Shown: positions 28,809-35,904, counted from the stretch's first letter. The stretch is DNA of 64,000 nucleotides from Alphaproteobacteria bacterium (GCA_022819905.1 JAJEGJ010000035.1:55145-119144), one strand, 5' to 3'. Program-made: numbers and translations. Notes: generated by a model from the sequence alone, not told the origin.

Positions 28809-29495
28809 ATGACGTCGAGCCTGATCTCTCCCTCACTCTTTGATTTCCTGCGTGACCTCAAGGCCAACAATGACCGGCCATGGTTCGAGGCGAACAAGGA
28901 GCGCTACCGGTCGGAAGTGCGTGACCCGATGCTTGAATTCATCGGTGCGTTTGCGGAGCCGCTCTCTGAAATCAGCCCGCATTTTCGCGCCGACACGCGG
29001 CCAAATGGCGGCTCGCTGTTCCGGATCTACCGCGACACGCGCTTCTCCAAGGACAAGACACCCTACAAGGTCAACGTCGGCGCACACTTTCGTCATGTCG
29101 CTGGCCGGGACGCGCACGCGCCAGGCTTCTATCTCCATCTGGAGCCGGACGCGTGCTTCGCCGGCTGCGGCGTATGGCGTCCCGATAGCGGAGCGCTCGG
29201 ACACATTCGTGACGCAATCGTTGATCGTTCAGAGGAATGGATGTCCATTACGACCGATTCCTCCTTTCAGGACATCTTTGAACTCAGGGGCCAGTCGCTC
29301 AAGCGGCCGCCACGAGGTTACGATCCCGAGCACCCGTTGATGGAGGACCTCAAGCGCAAGGACTTCATTGCATTGGCAACCTTCTCCGAGTCTGATGCGG
29401 TCAAGCCTGGGTTCTTCCGTCAATTTGTCTCCATAGCCCAAAAGGGCTCCAGCTTCGTTCGATTCTTGTCGCGCGCCGTTGGAGTTCCCTGCTAG
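28809..29495 (+). CDS. DUF2461 domain-containing protein
   Basis: 228 residues. It opens with FDFLRDLKANNDRPWFEANKERY and continues with SLFRIYRDTRFSKDKTPYK, both strongly characteristic of DUF2461 (TIGR02453). The middle has HAPGFYLHLEPDACFAGCGVW, and RPPRGYDPEHP lies in the third quarter. The family is widespread and uncharacterised, with no catalytic site known to me. It precedes the metallo-beta-lactamase gene by 33 bp, so the two may be co-transcribed. Confidence 0.88.
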   Translation: MTSSLISPSLFDFLRDLKANNDRPWFEANKERYRSEVRDPMLEFIGAFAEPLSEISPHFRADTRPNGGSLFRIYRDTRFSKDKTPYKVNVGAHFRHVAGRDAHAPGFYLHLEPDACFAGCGVWRPDSGALGHIRDAIVDRSEEWMSITTDSSFQDIFELRGQSLKRPPRGYDPEHPLMEDLKRKDFIALATFSESDAVKPGFFRQFVSIAQKGSSFVRFLSRAVGVPC

Positions 29496-29528
29496 AGCTC
29501 CCGCTACACACCTTTGGGAAAGTCGACC

Positions 29529-30329
29529 ATGACCGACACCTGGGAAGTCACCGCGGTCCGTTACGGAACGCATGCGAACCGGAAGCGACACGAAAACTTC
29601 ATCGGGGCGGATCCGCACGATGGAAACATGCCGCTCGACTACTTCGTTTGGCTGATACGAAATGAAGAGCGGTCAATAGTGGTGGATGTCGGCTTCGATG
29701 AGGCCGAGGGCAAGCGGCGCGGCCGCACCGTGACACGGGCCCCGCGCGACGGACTGGCCATGCTCGGGGTCGATAGCGCCAAGGTGCGCGACGTCATCAT
29801 CACACACCTGCACTACGACCATGCGGGCACGATCGATCATTTCGCCGAGGCCAACTTCCACCTGCAGGAGCGAGAGATGCACTTCGCGACGGGCCCGCAC
29901 ATGGCACGCCGGGCGTTCGCCACGCCGTACACGCCGGATCACGTGTGCAACCTGGTCCGAAAGGCCTTCCAGGGAAGGGTCGTGTTTCATGACGGCGATC
30001 GGGAAATCGCCCCTGGCGTGTCCGTACATCTTCTTGGCGGCCACACCATGGGCTTGCAATGCGTCCGGGTGCGAACTCGAAGAGGATGGGTGGTGCTTGC
30101 CTCCGATGCAGCGCATTTCTTTGAAAACATGGAACAATCTGCACCGTTTCCGATCGTCTTTTCCGTGGCGGACATGCTCAAGGGGCATGATCGTATTGCC
30201 GGCCTCGCCGACAGCGCCGACCACATCGTTCCCGGCCATGATCCGCTGGTGACAACCATCTACCCGGCATACAGCGATGCCTTGAAGGGGATTGTCTTCC
30301 GGCTGGACGTCGATCCCAGCAGCCGCTAG
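29529..30329 (+). CDS. Metallo-beta-lactamase-fold hydrolase (N-acyl homoserine lactonase-like)
   Basis: 266 residues from ATG 29529. The zinc-binding motif HxHxDH is present in ITHLHYDHAGTIDHF (about residues 93-98), with further ligands in LLGGHTMGLQ and the Asp of VLASDAAHFF, and the last His in VPGHDPLV. The family includes AiiA/AttM quorum-quenching lactonases, but many members hydrolyse other lactones or esters, so the substrate is not assigned. It is the last chromosomal gene before the transposon. The interval to the element (30330-30432) holds nothing recognised. Confidence 0.83.
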   Translation: MTDTWEVTAVRYGTHANRKRHENFIGADPHDGNMPLDYFVWLIRNEERSIVVDVGFDEAEGKRRGRTVTRAPRDGLAMLGVDSAKVRDVIITHLHYDHAGTIDHFAEANFHLQEREMHFATGPHMARRAFATPYTPDHVCNLVRKAFQGRVVFHDGDREIAPGVSVHLLGGHTMGLQCVRVRTRRGWVVLASDAAHFFENMEQSAPFPIVFSVADMLKGHDRIAGLADSADHIVPGHDPLVTTIYPAYSDALKGIVFRLDVDPSSR

Positions 30330-30432
30330 AGCCAGGCCCGGCCCCACCTTGGTCGTTCGGTGCCTTCCTGCCGACGTCCGACCGATGCCGGGTTCGTTAC
30401 AGCGGTCCCTGGCCCCGTGATATGTCGGGCCC

Positions 30433-30440
30433 CATGTTTC
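30433..30440. repeat. Target site duplication, left copy
   Basis: CATGTTTC, identical to 33979-33986. Eight bases is the duplication length expected for IS1595-family elements. It is the left half of the parS palindrome whose intact copy survives at the right end. Confidence 0.9.
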
Positions 30441-30464
30441 GGGGCTTATATCTAATGGTTGACA
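30441..30464 (+). repeat. Left terminal inverted repeat
   Basis: 24 bases starting GGGGCTTATAT and ending GGTTGACA. It differs from the right repeat at positions 5, 12 and 13 only. Its inner end TTGACA (30459-30464) is a perfect -35 hexamer pointing into the element; the bases 17 further on (30482-30487, ATGATC) make only a weak -10. Confidence 0.92.
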
Positions 30465-30514
30465 GCTAGGCCCGCGCCGCCATGATCGGCGCTTTCCGGT
30501 CGTGGGGACTAGTT

Positions 30515-30802
30515 GTGATTCTTACCGAGGAAGATCGCCGTCTTGTGGAAGCGTCCTACGAGGGGACGCCAGAGACGATATTCGTCATGCGTCTGGGTCG
30601 AGAGCTTGCCAACCTTCGGAACGTCCGCGACGGTCAATCTCTTGCAACGCTTCTGATGACACGCCTAACTGATCCATCCTTGCCAGAACAGCTTCCCGTA
30701 GAGAACAAGGATCGTTTCCGGGATCTTCAGAAGCTGTTCCTGTTGGCATTTGCCCGCTTTTCCGGCGTTCTGCCGGAGACGCCTCCGGAAACGAAGCACT
30801 AG
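30515..30802 (+). CDS. Transposon cargo protein of unknown function
   Basis: 95 residues from GTG 30515 (VILTEEDRRLVEAS). An upstream in-frame ATG at 30482 would give 106 residues. I prefer the GTG because the -35-like TTGACA inside the terminal repeat would place transcription start after 30482, and GGGGA lies 6 bases upstream of the GTG. The protein is helical and charged, without Cys, with EDRRLVEASYEGT, a middle LRNVRDGQSLATLLMTRL and an amphipathic DLQKLFLLAFARF segment; it has no signal or membrane helix. I recognise no family. Position next to the left end suggests a role in the element's biology or a passenger. Confidence 0.5.
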   Translation: MILTEEDRRLVEASYEGTPETIFVMRLGRELANLRNVRDGQSLATLLMTRLTDPSLPEQLPVENKDRFRDLQKLFLLAFARFSGVLPETPPETKH

Positions 30803-30927
30803 GCCGGTTTCGGACCAGGGCGGACCCCAGTTCGGCAGGCGTGGCGTCGGTCGCAGGCGGGTACTTCATCCCCGCATATTACCACATCATCCTTGACTCC
30901 CTGCCCTACCCGCCACACGCTGCCAAC

Positions 30928-31053
30928 GCTTACTGACATGGGACCTCGGCCATAGGTCGGGTCGCCCGCTGAATACAAGAGCTGCCTACCGGCGGGGTTT
31001 GCGCCTCGCCGGTCGCGAATAGGCGGGACTACATGATTCCCATGTTAGTAAGC
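30928..31053 (+). ncRNA. Structured non-coding RNA / 5' leader inside the transposon
   Basis: GCTTACTGACATGGGA (30928-30943) pairs with TCCCATGTTAGTAAGC (31038-31053) along all 16 positions, one of them G-U on the plus strand (it would be A-C on minus). The 94 bases inside form GACCT/AGGTC (30942-30946/30954-30958) and CCCGC/GCGGG (30965-30969/31022-31026). The latter encloses GCCTA-CCGGCG/CGCCGG...TAGGC with a 12-base loop. The region lies in the 298-bp gap between two cargo genes, 47 bases before the lipoprotein start. It could be a cis-acting leader of that gene or an independent RNA. Folding was by eye; I match it to no known family. Confidence 0.5.
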
Positions 31054-31074
31054 ACGGCCCGGCGCTCGTCGGTG

Positions 31075-31089
31075 CCGTCGCTTCGACGG
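31075..31089 (+). promoter_or_regulatory. Hairpin overlapping the lipoprotein ribosome binding site
   Basis: CCGTCG (31075-31080) pairs with CGACGG (31084-31089) around a 3-base loop. Its 3' arm runs into GGGGA (31088-31092), the likely Shine-Dalgarno 8 bases before the ATG at 31101. The hairpin could limit translation initiation. Confidence 0.4.
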
Positions 31090-31100
31090 GGACCAGTCCC

Positions 31101-32195
31101 ATGAACTCTCGTTATTTCGCCGCGATTGCGGCAGTCCTAATCCTTGCCGCCTGCGGCGGGGGAGGGGGCGGAAGCCCTACCGCTACCACACCTCCGGACA
31201 CTTCGCAGCCGCCTACGTCTCAAATGCCAACAGTCGATACGGCTTTTTCCGCTGATCCTACATCGGCAGCCTCCGCGGCCGAACAAGCGGCCACTGCTAT
31301 GCCAGCCTTCGGCAGCGTCACCCAGACCTCGAATGTCAATGTGTCTGGCGCCACGACCGACGCCGCCCAAGTGACGATCAGCAGAGACCGGGCCACTCTT
31401 CGCGTCCGGCGCCGCGACGGCAGCGGGTTCTCACTCAATACCGTCGATCACCTGGTCGATGGGGGAACATACGTGTCGCCTGTCACCGGGAGGGACTGGG
31501 ACGAAGGTCTGCTCATCGACTATGGCGCCAACAGCGCCACCGTCATGTACGGAGCCATTGACTACGACTCCAACGATCCGACCGACTGGATGGCCGGCGG
31601 CTACTGGATGCACGTGCGCGGTAACCTTCAGGCCGGAACGGTGACGGGGGTTGAAGTCGGCGCATTTGTCGATGGACCGGAAATTTCCCGTCCGGCCAGC
31701 GTGCCTGTCAGCGGCACTGCGAGCTACAACGGTATCGCTGCGGGCATCTATGCCAGCCAGTACGGCACCGACGTTCCTGGTGGCACGCTAGGCACGATCG
31801 AGGTTGGTTCATACTCGGGAGCCTTCCACGCAGTTGCAGATTTCTCGCGCGGGATCGTGTCGGGATCGGTGAGCAATATCACCGTCGATGCCGTTGCCAC
31901 CGAACCGGATGGCAGCGTGTACTCAGGTAATGCCAGCGTCCCCACAAGATTGGAAATCGGGGCGGCCGCCATCGGTTCCGATGGAACATTCACCGGAACA
32001 AATGTCAGGCTGGTCGACCCGCGCTTCAGCTTTTCAAGTAACGAGGGATCGTGGGGCGGCCGGTTTTCAACCATTGATGATGTAACTGGCGACCCGCGCG
32101 CTGTAGCGGGCACACATGGCGGCAGTGCGACAACGACCGGCGGAACCGCAGTCAGGTTCATCGGCGCGCAGTTTGGAGCCACGCCGAACTTCTAA
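31101..32195 (+). CDS. Surface lipoprotein with TbpB-like barrel domain (transposon cargo)
   Basis: 364 residues. The signal peptide ends in a lipobox ILAAC with Cys at about 18, followed by a Gly run and a Ser/Thr/Pro-rich tether (to about residue 50). The mature part is beta-rich with many Gly and aromatic residues. In the C-terminal half, PVSGTASYNGIAAGIY and the closing GSWGGRFS...AVAGTHGGSATTTGG-VRFIGAQFGA resemble the eight-strand barrel of transferrin-binding-protein-B-like lipoproteins, many of which bind host proteins or metal ligands and are moved to the surface by Slam. No Slam gene is in the window. Family placement is by eye. It is carried by the transposon. Confidence 0.68.
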   Translation: MNSRYFAAIAAVLILAACGGGGGGSPTATTPPDTSQPPTSQMPTVDTAFSADPTSAASAAEQAATAMPAFGSVTQTSNVNVSGATTDAAQVTISRDRATLRVRRRDGSGFSLNTVDHLVDGGTYVSPVTGRDWDEGLLIDYGANSATVMYGAIDYDSNDPTDWMAGGYWMHVRGNLQAGTVTGVEVGAFVDGPEISRPASVPVSGTASYNGIAAGIYASQYGTDVPGGTLGTIEVGSYSGAFHAVADFSRGIVSGSVSNITVDAVATEPDGSVYSGNASVPTRLEIGAAAIGSDGTFTGTNVRLVDPRFSFSSNEGSWGGRFSTIDDVTGDPRAVAGTHGGSATTTGGTAVRFIGAQFGATPNF

Positions 32196-32221
32196 GCTGA
32201 AGGAGCACTGCATGTAGTATG

Positions 32222-32254
32222 AGGGCGGCGGATGCGATCAACATCCGCCGCCCT
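32222..32254 (+). terminator. Hairpin terminator after the lipoprotein gene
   Basis: AGGGCGGCGGATG (32222-32234) and CATCCGCCGCCCT (32242-32254) form a perfect 13-bp stem with a 7-base loop, 26 bp after the lipoprotein stop. No U-run follows, so it may also serve as a 3'-end stabiliser. Confidence 0.6.
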
Positions 32255-32283
32255 ATCAACCTCCAGAAGAAAGGAGGTCTGCC

Positions 32284-32346
32284 ATGGACGGTGGTCTTAA
32301 AGCACTAAGAGACGACCCGCTTCCCCACATAACCAGAAGGGCGTAA
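32284..32346 (+). CDS. 20-codon ORF with perfect ribosome binding site
   Basis: Encodes MDGGLKALRDDPLPHITRRA. AAGGAGG (32271-32277) lies 6 bases before the ATG, the best Shine-Dalgarno in the element. The ORF sits between two strong hairpins: the first ends 29 bp upstream and the second starts 7 bp after the stop. It is too short to assign, and could be a small protein or a leader peptide governing the following hairpin. Confidence 0.4.
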   Translation: MDGGLKALRDDPLPHITRRA

Positions 32347-32353
32347 GGGAGGG

Positions 32354-32394
32354 TACCATGGCGTTGGAGTGCGTGAGCCTCCAACGCCATGGTA
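32354..32394. terminator. Perfect 16-bp inverted repeat, probable bidirectional terminator
   Basis: TACCATGGCGTTGGAG (32354-32369) and CTCCAACGCCATGGTA (32379-32394) pair without mismatch around a 9-base loop. It separates plus-strand cargo from the minus-strand mini-genes ending at 32438, so it could end transcription from both sides. The AT-rich run 32404-32440 follows on the plus side. Confidence 0.6.
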
Positions 32395-32437
32395 GGCTAT
32401 CGTCAAAAATAGTACAAATTCCTTTTATTACAGTGCG

Positions 32438-32689
32438 TTACAGTCTGTATATCTTGTTCCTGATTTCTTGCTCCGTCTCATCCAGCTTGCTGGCTGTTGC
32501 TTCGACATCCCTAAGATGACCGGCCAGTTGCTCTAGATCGGCAGAAGAAATCTCTCTGGTTTCCAGAAGAACCCTAATATCTCCGTACGCAGCGGTAATC
32601 TTGTCCATCAACCGGTGTATTTCGTCCTTTAGACGGATGGCACGCCCACGCTCCAGATCTTCCTCATCCTGTTTGTTATCGTTTGTCAT
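32438..32689 (-). CDS. Small charged helical protein (transposon cargo)
   Basis: 83 residues from ATG 32689 (MTNDNKQDEEDLERG). Nearly every residue fits a continuous, highly charged helix or coiled-coil: RLKDEIHRLMDKITAAYGDIRVLL, then LEQLAGHLRDVEATASKLDETEQEIRNK. No Cys, no signal, no membrane segment. The start overlaps the end of the upstream 47-residue gene by 14 bp, so the two are probably translated together. I recognise no family; a DNA-binding or partner protein of its neighbour is possible but unproven. An upstream in-frame extension to 32779 runs through that neighbour and is not used. Confidence 0.55.
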   Translation of the reverse strand: MTNDNKQDEEDLERGRAIRLKDEIHRLMDKITAAYGDIRVLLETREISSADLEQLAGHLRDVEATASKLDETEQEIRNKIYRL

Positions 32690-32819
32690 CACCGGCCTCC
32701 CGCAGTCTTCCGTTCTCTCGTAACAGCCGGTCGATCTCGTCGTCCTGGCTGGCGATCCACTGGTCGATAAAGGGCGCAAGCTCCTTCAAAGCCTCCGCCG
32801 GCAGCGATGCAAGCAGCAT
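32676..32819 (-). CDS. 47-residue helical protein (transposon cargo)
   Basis: The ATG at 32819 is preceded at 5 bases by GGAGG. The product, MLLASLPAEALKELAPFI followed by DQWIASQDDEIDRLLREN and a basic tail, is amphipathic and then coiled-coil-like. It overlaps the 83-residue gene by 14 bp in another frame. The pair looks like a compact two-gene unit, of the size seen in toxin-antitoxin or regulator modules, but I see no motif that supports such a function. Confidence 0.42.
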   Translation of the reverse strand: MLLASLPAEALKELAPFIDQWIASQDDEIDRLLRENGRLREAGDDKR

Positions 32820-32922
32820 CCACGCCTCCGTGTGTGGCGGAGGTCTTGCGCAACCAGAATTCTGTTTGTACGATTCTCACGTGCACAAAAATCTCGTTGC
32901 GGGCTAACGCCCCGCAGTGTTT

Positions 32923-32952
32923 CCGGCCCCGGTGCGAGAACACCGGGGCCGG
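32923..32952 (-). terminator. Hairpin terminator downstream of the transposase gene
   Basis: CCGGCCCCGGTG (32923-32934) and CACCGGGGCCGG (32941-32952) form a perfect 12-bp stem with a 6-base loop, 14 bp beyond the transposase stop (transcription leftward). A CCTTTT run flanks it on the plus side, so it may also act on rightward transcripts. Confidence 0.6.
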
Positions 32953-32966
32953 CTCCTTTTCTGAGG

Positions 32967-33908
32967 CTAGCGAATCAGATCGGGATACCGCAACCGGCGG
33001 CCGACCATCCCGGCCACGATGCTCTGCATCTGCCTGATCGTGTCCAGAGCCCGCATGTTGTGCTTGCCCGCGAACTGCTGGATGTATCGGTTCAGATGCT
33101 TCTCGCTGATCTTGTGGAATGTGCCCTTGTGCGCCCGCTTGAGCATCGACCAGAAAGACTCGATTCCGTTGGTGTGGACATCGCCACGGACATATTCGCC
33201 AGCGCCGTGCTTGACGGCCTCATGCTCGAAGTACGGCATGTCCTTGTAGGCTGACGCCTCGTCTGTGTAGACCTTCGCGCCGTTGATCACGCGGTCCTCG
33301 ATGAAGAACTGCAATGTCAGGCGGTCGGTCCCCTCGACCACTTCCGCGCTGACCTGGTTGGTGGCCCGGTCCTTCACGCCGGCCACTGCGACCTTGCCGG
33401 CGCGGCCCTGCCCGAACAGCTCCTTGCGCTTCGACTTCGGCATGTTCTTGCGCAGGCCGCCCATGTAGGTCTCATCAGCCTCGGCCGGGCCGGTGAAATT
33501 CGCGTTCTTGCTGGTGGCCCACGCCTCGCGGATGCGATGCAGCATGAACCATGCGGTCTTCTGGGTTACGTCGATGTCGCGGTGCAACTTCATGGAGCTG
33601 ATGCCCTTGAGGCTGGTCGCCTCCAGGTAGATCGCGAACACCCACTTGAGCAGTGGCACGTTCGACCCTTCCATCAGGCTCCCGGTCCGCACGCTGAAGT
33701 ACTTCTTGCAGTCGCGGCAGCGGTAGGGCGACTTGGCGTGCTTCGCTTCGTGGGTGTTCGTGGAGCCGCAGCGGGGGCAGTAGCGGCCAGTCGGCCACTT
33801 CGACGCCTCGAACCATGCCCTGGCGGATTCCTCGTCGGGAAACAGCCGCATGAGATCCATCAGGGAGACGCCAGATCGTTCGTGTTTTCCGGGGGGAGAG
33901 TGGGCCAT
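32967..33908 (-). CDS. IS1595-family transposase (ISXO2-like)
   Basis: 313 residues from ATG 33908, with AGGAGA 5 bases upstream. An N-terminal zinc ribbon (CPRCGS...CRDCKKYF, residues 44-70) precedes the helix region SLKGISSMKLHRDI and the DDE-type catalytic domain: EADETYMGG (first acid), VYTDEASAYKDM (second) and HTNGIESFWSMLKRAHKGT, which carries the N/E of the IS1595 triad. The ORF is complete with no frameshift, so the element may be active. A promoter with -35 inside the right terminal repeat reads into it. Confidence 0.95.
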   Translation of the reverse strand: MAHSPPGKHERSGVSLMDLMRLFPDEESARAWFEASKWPTGRYCPRCGSTNTHEAKHAKSPYRCRDCKKYFSVRTGSLMEGSNVPLLKWVFAIYLEATSLKGISSMKLHRDIDVTQKTAWFMLHRIREAWATSKNANFTGPAEADETYMGGLRKNMPKSKRKELFGQGRAGKVAVAGVKDRATNQVSAEVVEGTDRLTLQFFIEDRVINGAKVYTDEASAYKDMPYFEHEAVKHGAGEYVRGDVHTNGIESFWSMLKRAHKGTFHKISEKHLNRYIQQFAGKHNMRALDTIRQMQSIVAGMVGRRLRYPDLIR

Positions 33909-33931
33909 GACCTTCTCCTGTCAGCCCACAC

Positions 33932-33960
33932 AGACTAGGCCATCAATCGGCCTTTGTCAA
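33932..33960 (-). promoter_or_regulatory. Transposase promoter embedded in the right terminal repeat
   Basis: On the minus strand TTGACA (33955-33960), a 17-base spacer and TAGTCT (33932-33937), followed by a ribosome site and the transposase ATG at 33908. The -35 hexamer is the inner end of the terminal inverted repeat, so bound transposase should compete with RNA polymerase (inference). Confidence 0.6.
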
Positions 33961-33978
33961 CCATTGTATATAATCCCC
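33955..33978 (-). repeat. Right terminal inverted repeat
   Basis: On the minus strand it reads GGGGATTATATAC and ends GGTTGACA, 21 of 24 bases identical to the left repeat. Confidence 0.92.
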
Positions 33979-33986
33979 CATGTTTC
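33979..33986. repeat. Target site duplication, right copy
   Basis: CATGTTTC, identical to 30433-30440, continuing into the rest of the parS palindrome. Confidence 0.9.
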
Positions 33987-33996
33987 ACGTGAAACA
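33981..33996. promoter_or_regulatory. parS: parS centromere site (ParB binding), intact
   Basis: TGTTTCACGTGAAACA, a perfect 16-bp palindrome identical to the bacterial ParB-binding consensus. It lies 28 bp beyond the mnmG stop. The transposon inserted at its left half, and the 8-bp duplication restored the full site on this side. ParB loading here helps segregate the origin region. Confidence 0.9.
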
Positions 33997-34023
33997 TTTG
34001 GCTGCAGACACCGGCACGTCCGC

Positions 34024-35904
34024 TTATGCCCGGATAGACAGCTTCCTTAGGTGAGCGACGACCGCCGTCAAAGCCGCCGGGGTTACACCGGGTAAACGTG
34101 AAGCTGACGCCAGAGTCGACGGGCGGCCCGCCTGCAATGCCTCGGTTGCCTCGGCGGACAGCCCTCCCACTGAGCCGTAGTCAATGCTGTCGGGAAGCCG
34201 GACGGCTGCATCGCGCCGGTAGGCACGAATGTCCTCGTCTTGTCGCGCCCTGTAGGGAGCGTACAGCGCGTCGGCCTCCAGGATGCCATGCAGCGACGCG
34301 TCAATGGCGTTCAGCTCTGGGCAGATCTGCGCAAGTTTTGCAATGGTCACGTCGGTATAGCCGAGATATTTCATGGCCGATCGGCGTCCGCCGTCATCAG
34401 AAGCTGCGATGCCTTGTCGCCGTACCGACGAAGTACTGACCCGAGTTTCCTGCAGCAGCTGGCGCGCCGCCCCAAGCTTGGCTGACTTCTCGGCAAACAT
34501 GCGTGACCGCAAGGTTCCGACAGCGCCTGCCGCCTGCCCTTTTCGGGTCAGGCGTTCGTCGGCGTTGTCAGCCCGCAAATGCAGCCGATATTCCGAGCGC
34601 GACGTAAGCATGCGGTAAGGCTCCGGTGCGCCCCTGGTCGTGAGGTCATCGATCAAGACACCGATATATGCCTCGGCCCGGTCCAACACGAACGCGGGTT
34701 GGCCTGACGAACGACCTGCCGCGTTGATGCCGGCGACCACACCTTGTGCGGCAGCCTCTTCGTAACCGGTCGTGCCATTGATCTGGCCCGCAAAATACAG
34801 CCCGCGGATCCGCTTGGTTTCCAACGTTGGATGCAGTTCCCGAGGGTCGACGTAGTCGTACTCGATGGCGTACCCCGGACGAACCACCCGCACGGATTCC
34901 AGTCCCTTGATCAACGAAAGCATCTGTTCCTGGACGGGCGCCGGTAATGACGTAGAAATTCCGTTGGGATAAATCGTTGAATCCTCGTAACCTTCCGGCT
35001 CGAGAAAGATCTGGTGCCGCGGCCGCGAAGCGAACCGCACGACCTTGTCCTCGATTGATGGGCAGTATCGTGGTCCGCTTCCCTCGATTTGGCCCGAATG
35101 CATCGGTGTCCGGTGCAGGTTGTCCCGCACCAGGCGATGCATCGCATCGTTCGTCCAAGTGATGTGGCACGGGATCTGCGGTCGGTGAATTCGCTGAGTC
35201 ATCAGCGACAATGGTTCCGGTACAGGATCTCCTTCCTGCACCTCCAGATCGCTCCAGCGGATGGTGGTACCGTCCAGACGAGGCGGTGTGCCGGTCTTCA
35301 ACCGGCCCATTTGAAATCCGGACGCAGCGAGACGTTCGGCAAGCCGCGTGGCAGGAGCCTCGCCGGCACGACCAGCCGGTGTCCGCGACTCGCCTACGTG
35401 AATCATGCCCCTCAAAAACGTTCCAGTGGCTATGACGACTGCGCCCGCCCGGAGCGCCCTCCCGTCCTCCATCACGATGCCAGTTACTTGCCCGTCCCGA
35501 TCTTGCACGAGATCTTCAACGGATCCTTCCACGATCTCGAGATTCGCCTGTTCGCGCAGCAATCCCTGCATGGCTGCGAGATACAGCTTCCGGTCCGCCT
35601 GGCACCTGGGTCCGTGCACCGCCGGCCCGCGACTGCGGTTTAGTACGCGGAACTGCATGCCGGCCATGTCTGCAGCGCGGGCAATCAGTCCATCCAACGC
35701 ATCGACCTCTCGCATGAGATGACCTTTGCCCACCCCGCCAAATGCCGGGTTGCACGACATGGCGCCGACGGTAGAGAACCTGTGGGTGACCAGACCCGTT
35801 CGGGCCCCCATGCGCGCGGCGGCTGCAGCTGCCTCGCAGCCGGCGTGCCCGCCACCGACCACCAAGACATCGAACCGCTGTGGGTTGATCAGATTCTTCC
35901 GCAT
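34024..35904 (-). CDS. mnmG: tRNA uridine-5-carboxymethylaminomethyl modification enzyme MnmG
   Basis: 626 residues from ATG 35904 ([11 protein letters not shown]). With MnmE it installs cmnm5 on U34 of certain tRNAs, using FAD, NADH and methylene-THF. FAD-binding [22 protein letters not shown] is at the N-terminus, followed by [34 protein letters not shown], and [21 protein letters not shown]. The C-terminal helical domain, which contacts MnmE, ends in [14 protein letters not shown]. In most alphaproteobacteria mnmE lies directly upstream and rsmG-parA-parB downstream; here neither holds. Confidence 0.95.
   Translation of the reverse strand: MRKNLINPQRFDVLVVGGGHAGCEAAAAAARMGARTGLVTHRFSTVGAMSCNPAFGGVGKGHLMREVDALDGLIARAADMAGMQFRVLNRSRGPAVHGPRCQADRKLYLAAMQGLLREQANLEIVEGSVEDLVQDRDGQVTGIVMEDGRALRAGAVVIATGTFLRGMIHVGESRTPAGRAGEAPATRLAERLAASGFQMGRLKTGTPPRLDGTTIRWSDLEVQEGDPVPEPLSLMTQRIHRPQIPCHITWTNDAMHRLVRDNLHRTPMHSGQIEGSGPRYCPSIEDKVVRFASRPRHQIFLEPEGYEDSTIYPNGISTSLPAPVQEQMLSLIKGLESVRVVRPGYAIEYDYVDPRELHPTLETKRIRGLYFAGQINGTTGYEEAAAQGVVAGINAAGRSSGQPAFVLDRAEAYIGVLIDDLTTRGAPEPYRMLTSRSEYRLHLRADNADERLTRKGQAAGAVGTLRSRMFAEKSAKLGAARQLLQETRVSTSSVRRQGIAASDDGGRRSAMKYLGYTDVTIAKLAQICPELNAIDASLHGILEADALYAPYRARQDEDIRAYRRDAAVRLPDSIDYGSVGGLSAEATEALQAGRPSTLASASRLPGVTPAALTAVVAHLRKLSIRA

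Larger units (their letters stand above)
30441..33978. mobile_element. IS1595-family transposon with passenger genes, 3538 bp
   Basis: The limits come from 24-bp terminal inverted repeats (30441-30464 and 33955-33978, 21/24 identical, outer bases GGGG) and a perfect 8-bp duplication CATGTTTC on both sides. The right end encodes an IS1595-type transposase on the minus strand. To its left lie two overlapping mini-genes on minus, then on plus a 20-codon ORF, a TbpB-like lipoprotein, a structured non-coding region and a protein of unknown function beginning just inside the left repeat. About 2.5 kb is therefore cargo. Some IS1595 members are known to carry passenger genes; I do not recognise this cargo set. 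Intact ends and duplication suggest a fairly recent insertion. Confidence 0.92.

Noticed and set aside
30585..30869. 94-codon minus-strand frame opposite the first transposon cargo gene
   Set aside because: No ribosome site and low-complexity composition; the plus frame has the better start context. It was kept out but cannot be excluded formally.
33979..34023. Remnant of rsmG downstream of mnmG, interrupted by the transposon
   Set aside because: Joining the sequence across the element gives MFHVKH followed by residues unlike RsmG and a stop after about 40 codons, so no disrupted gene is supported.
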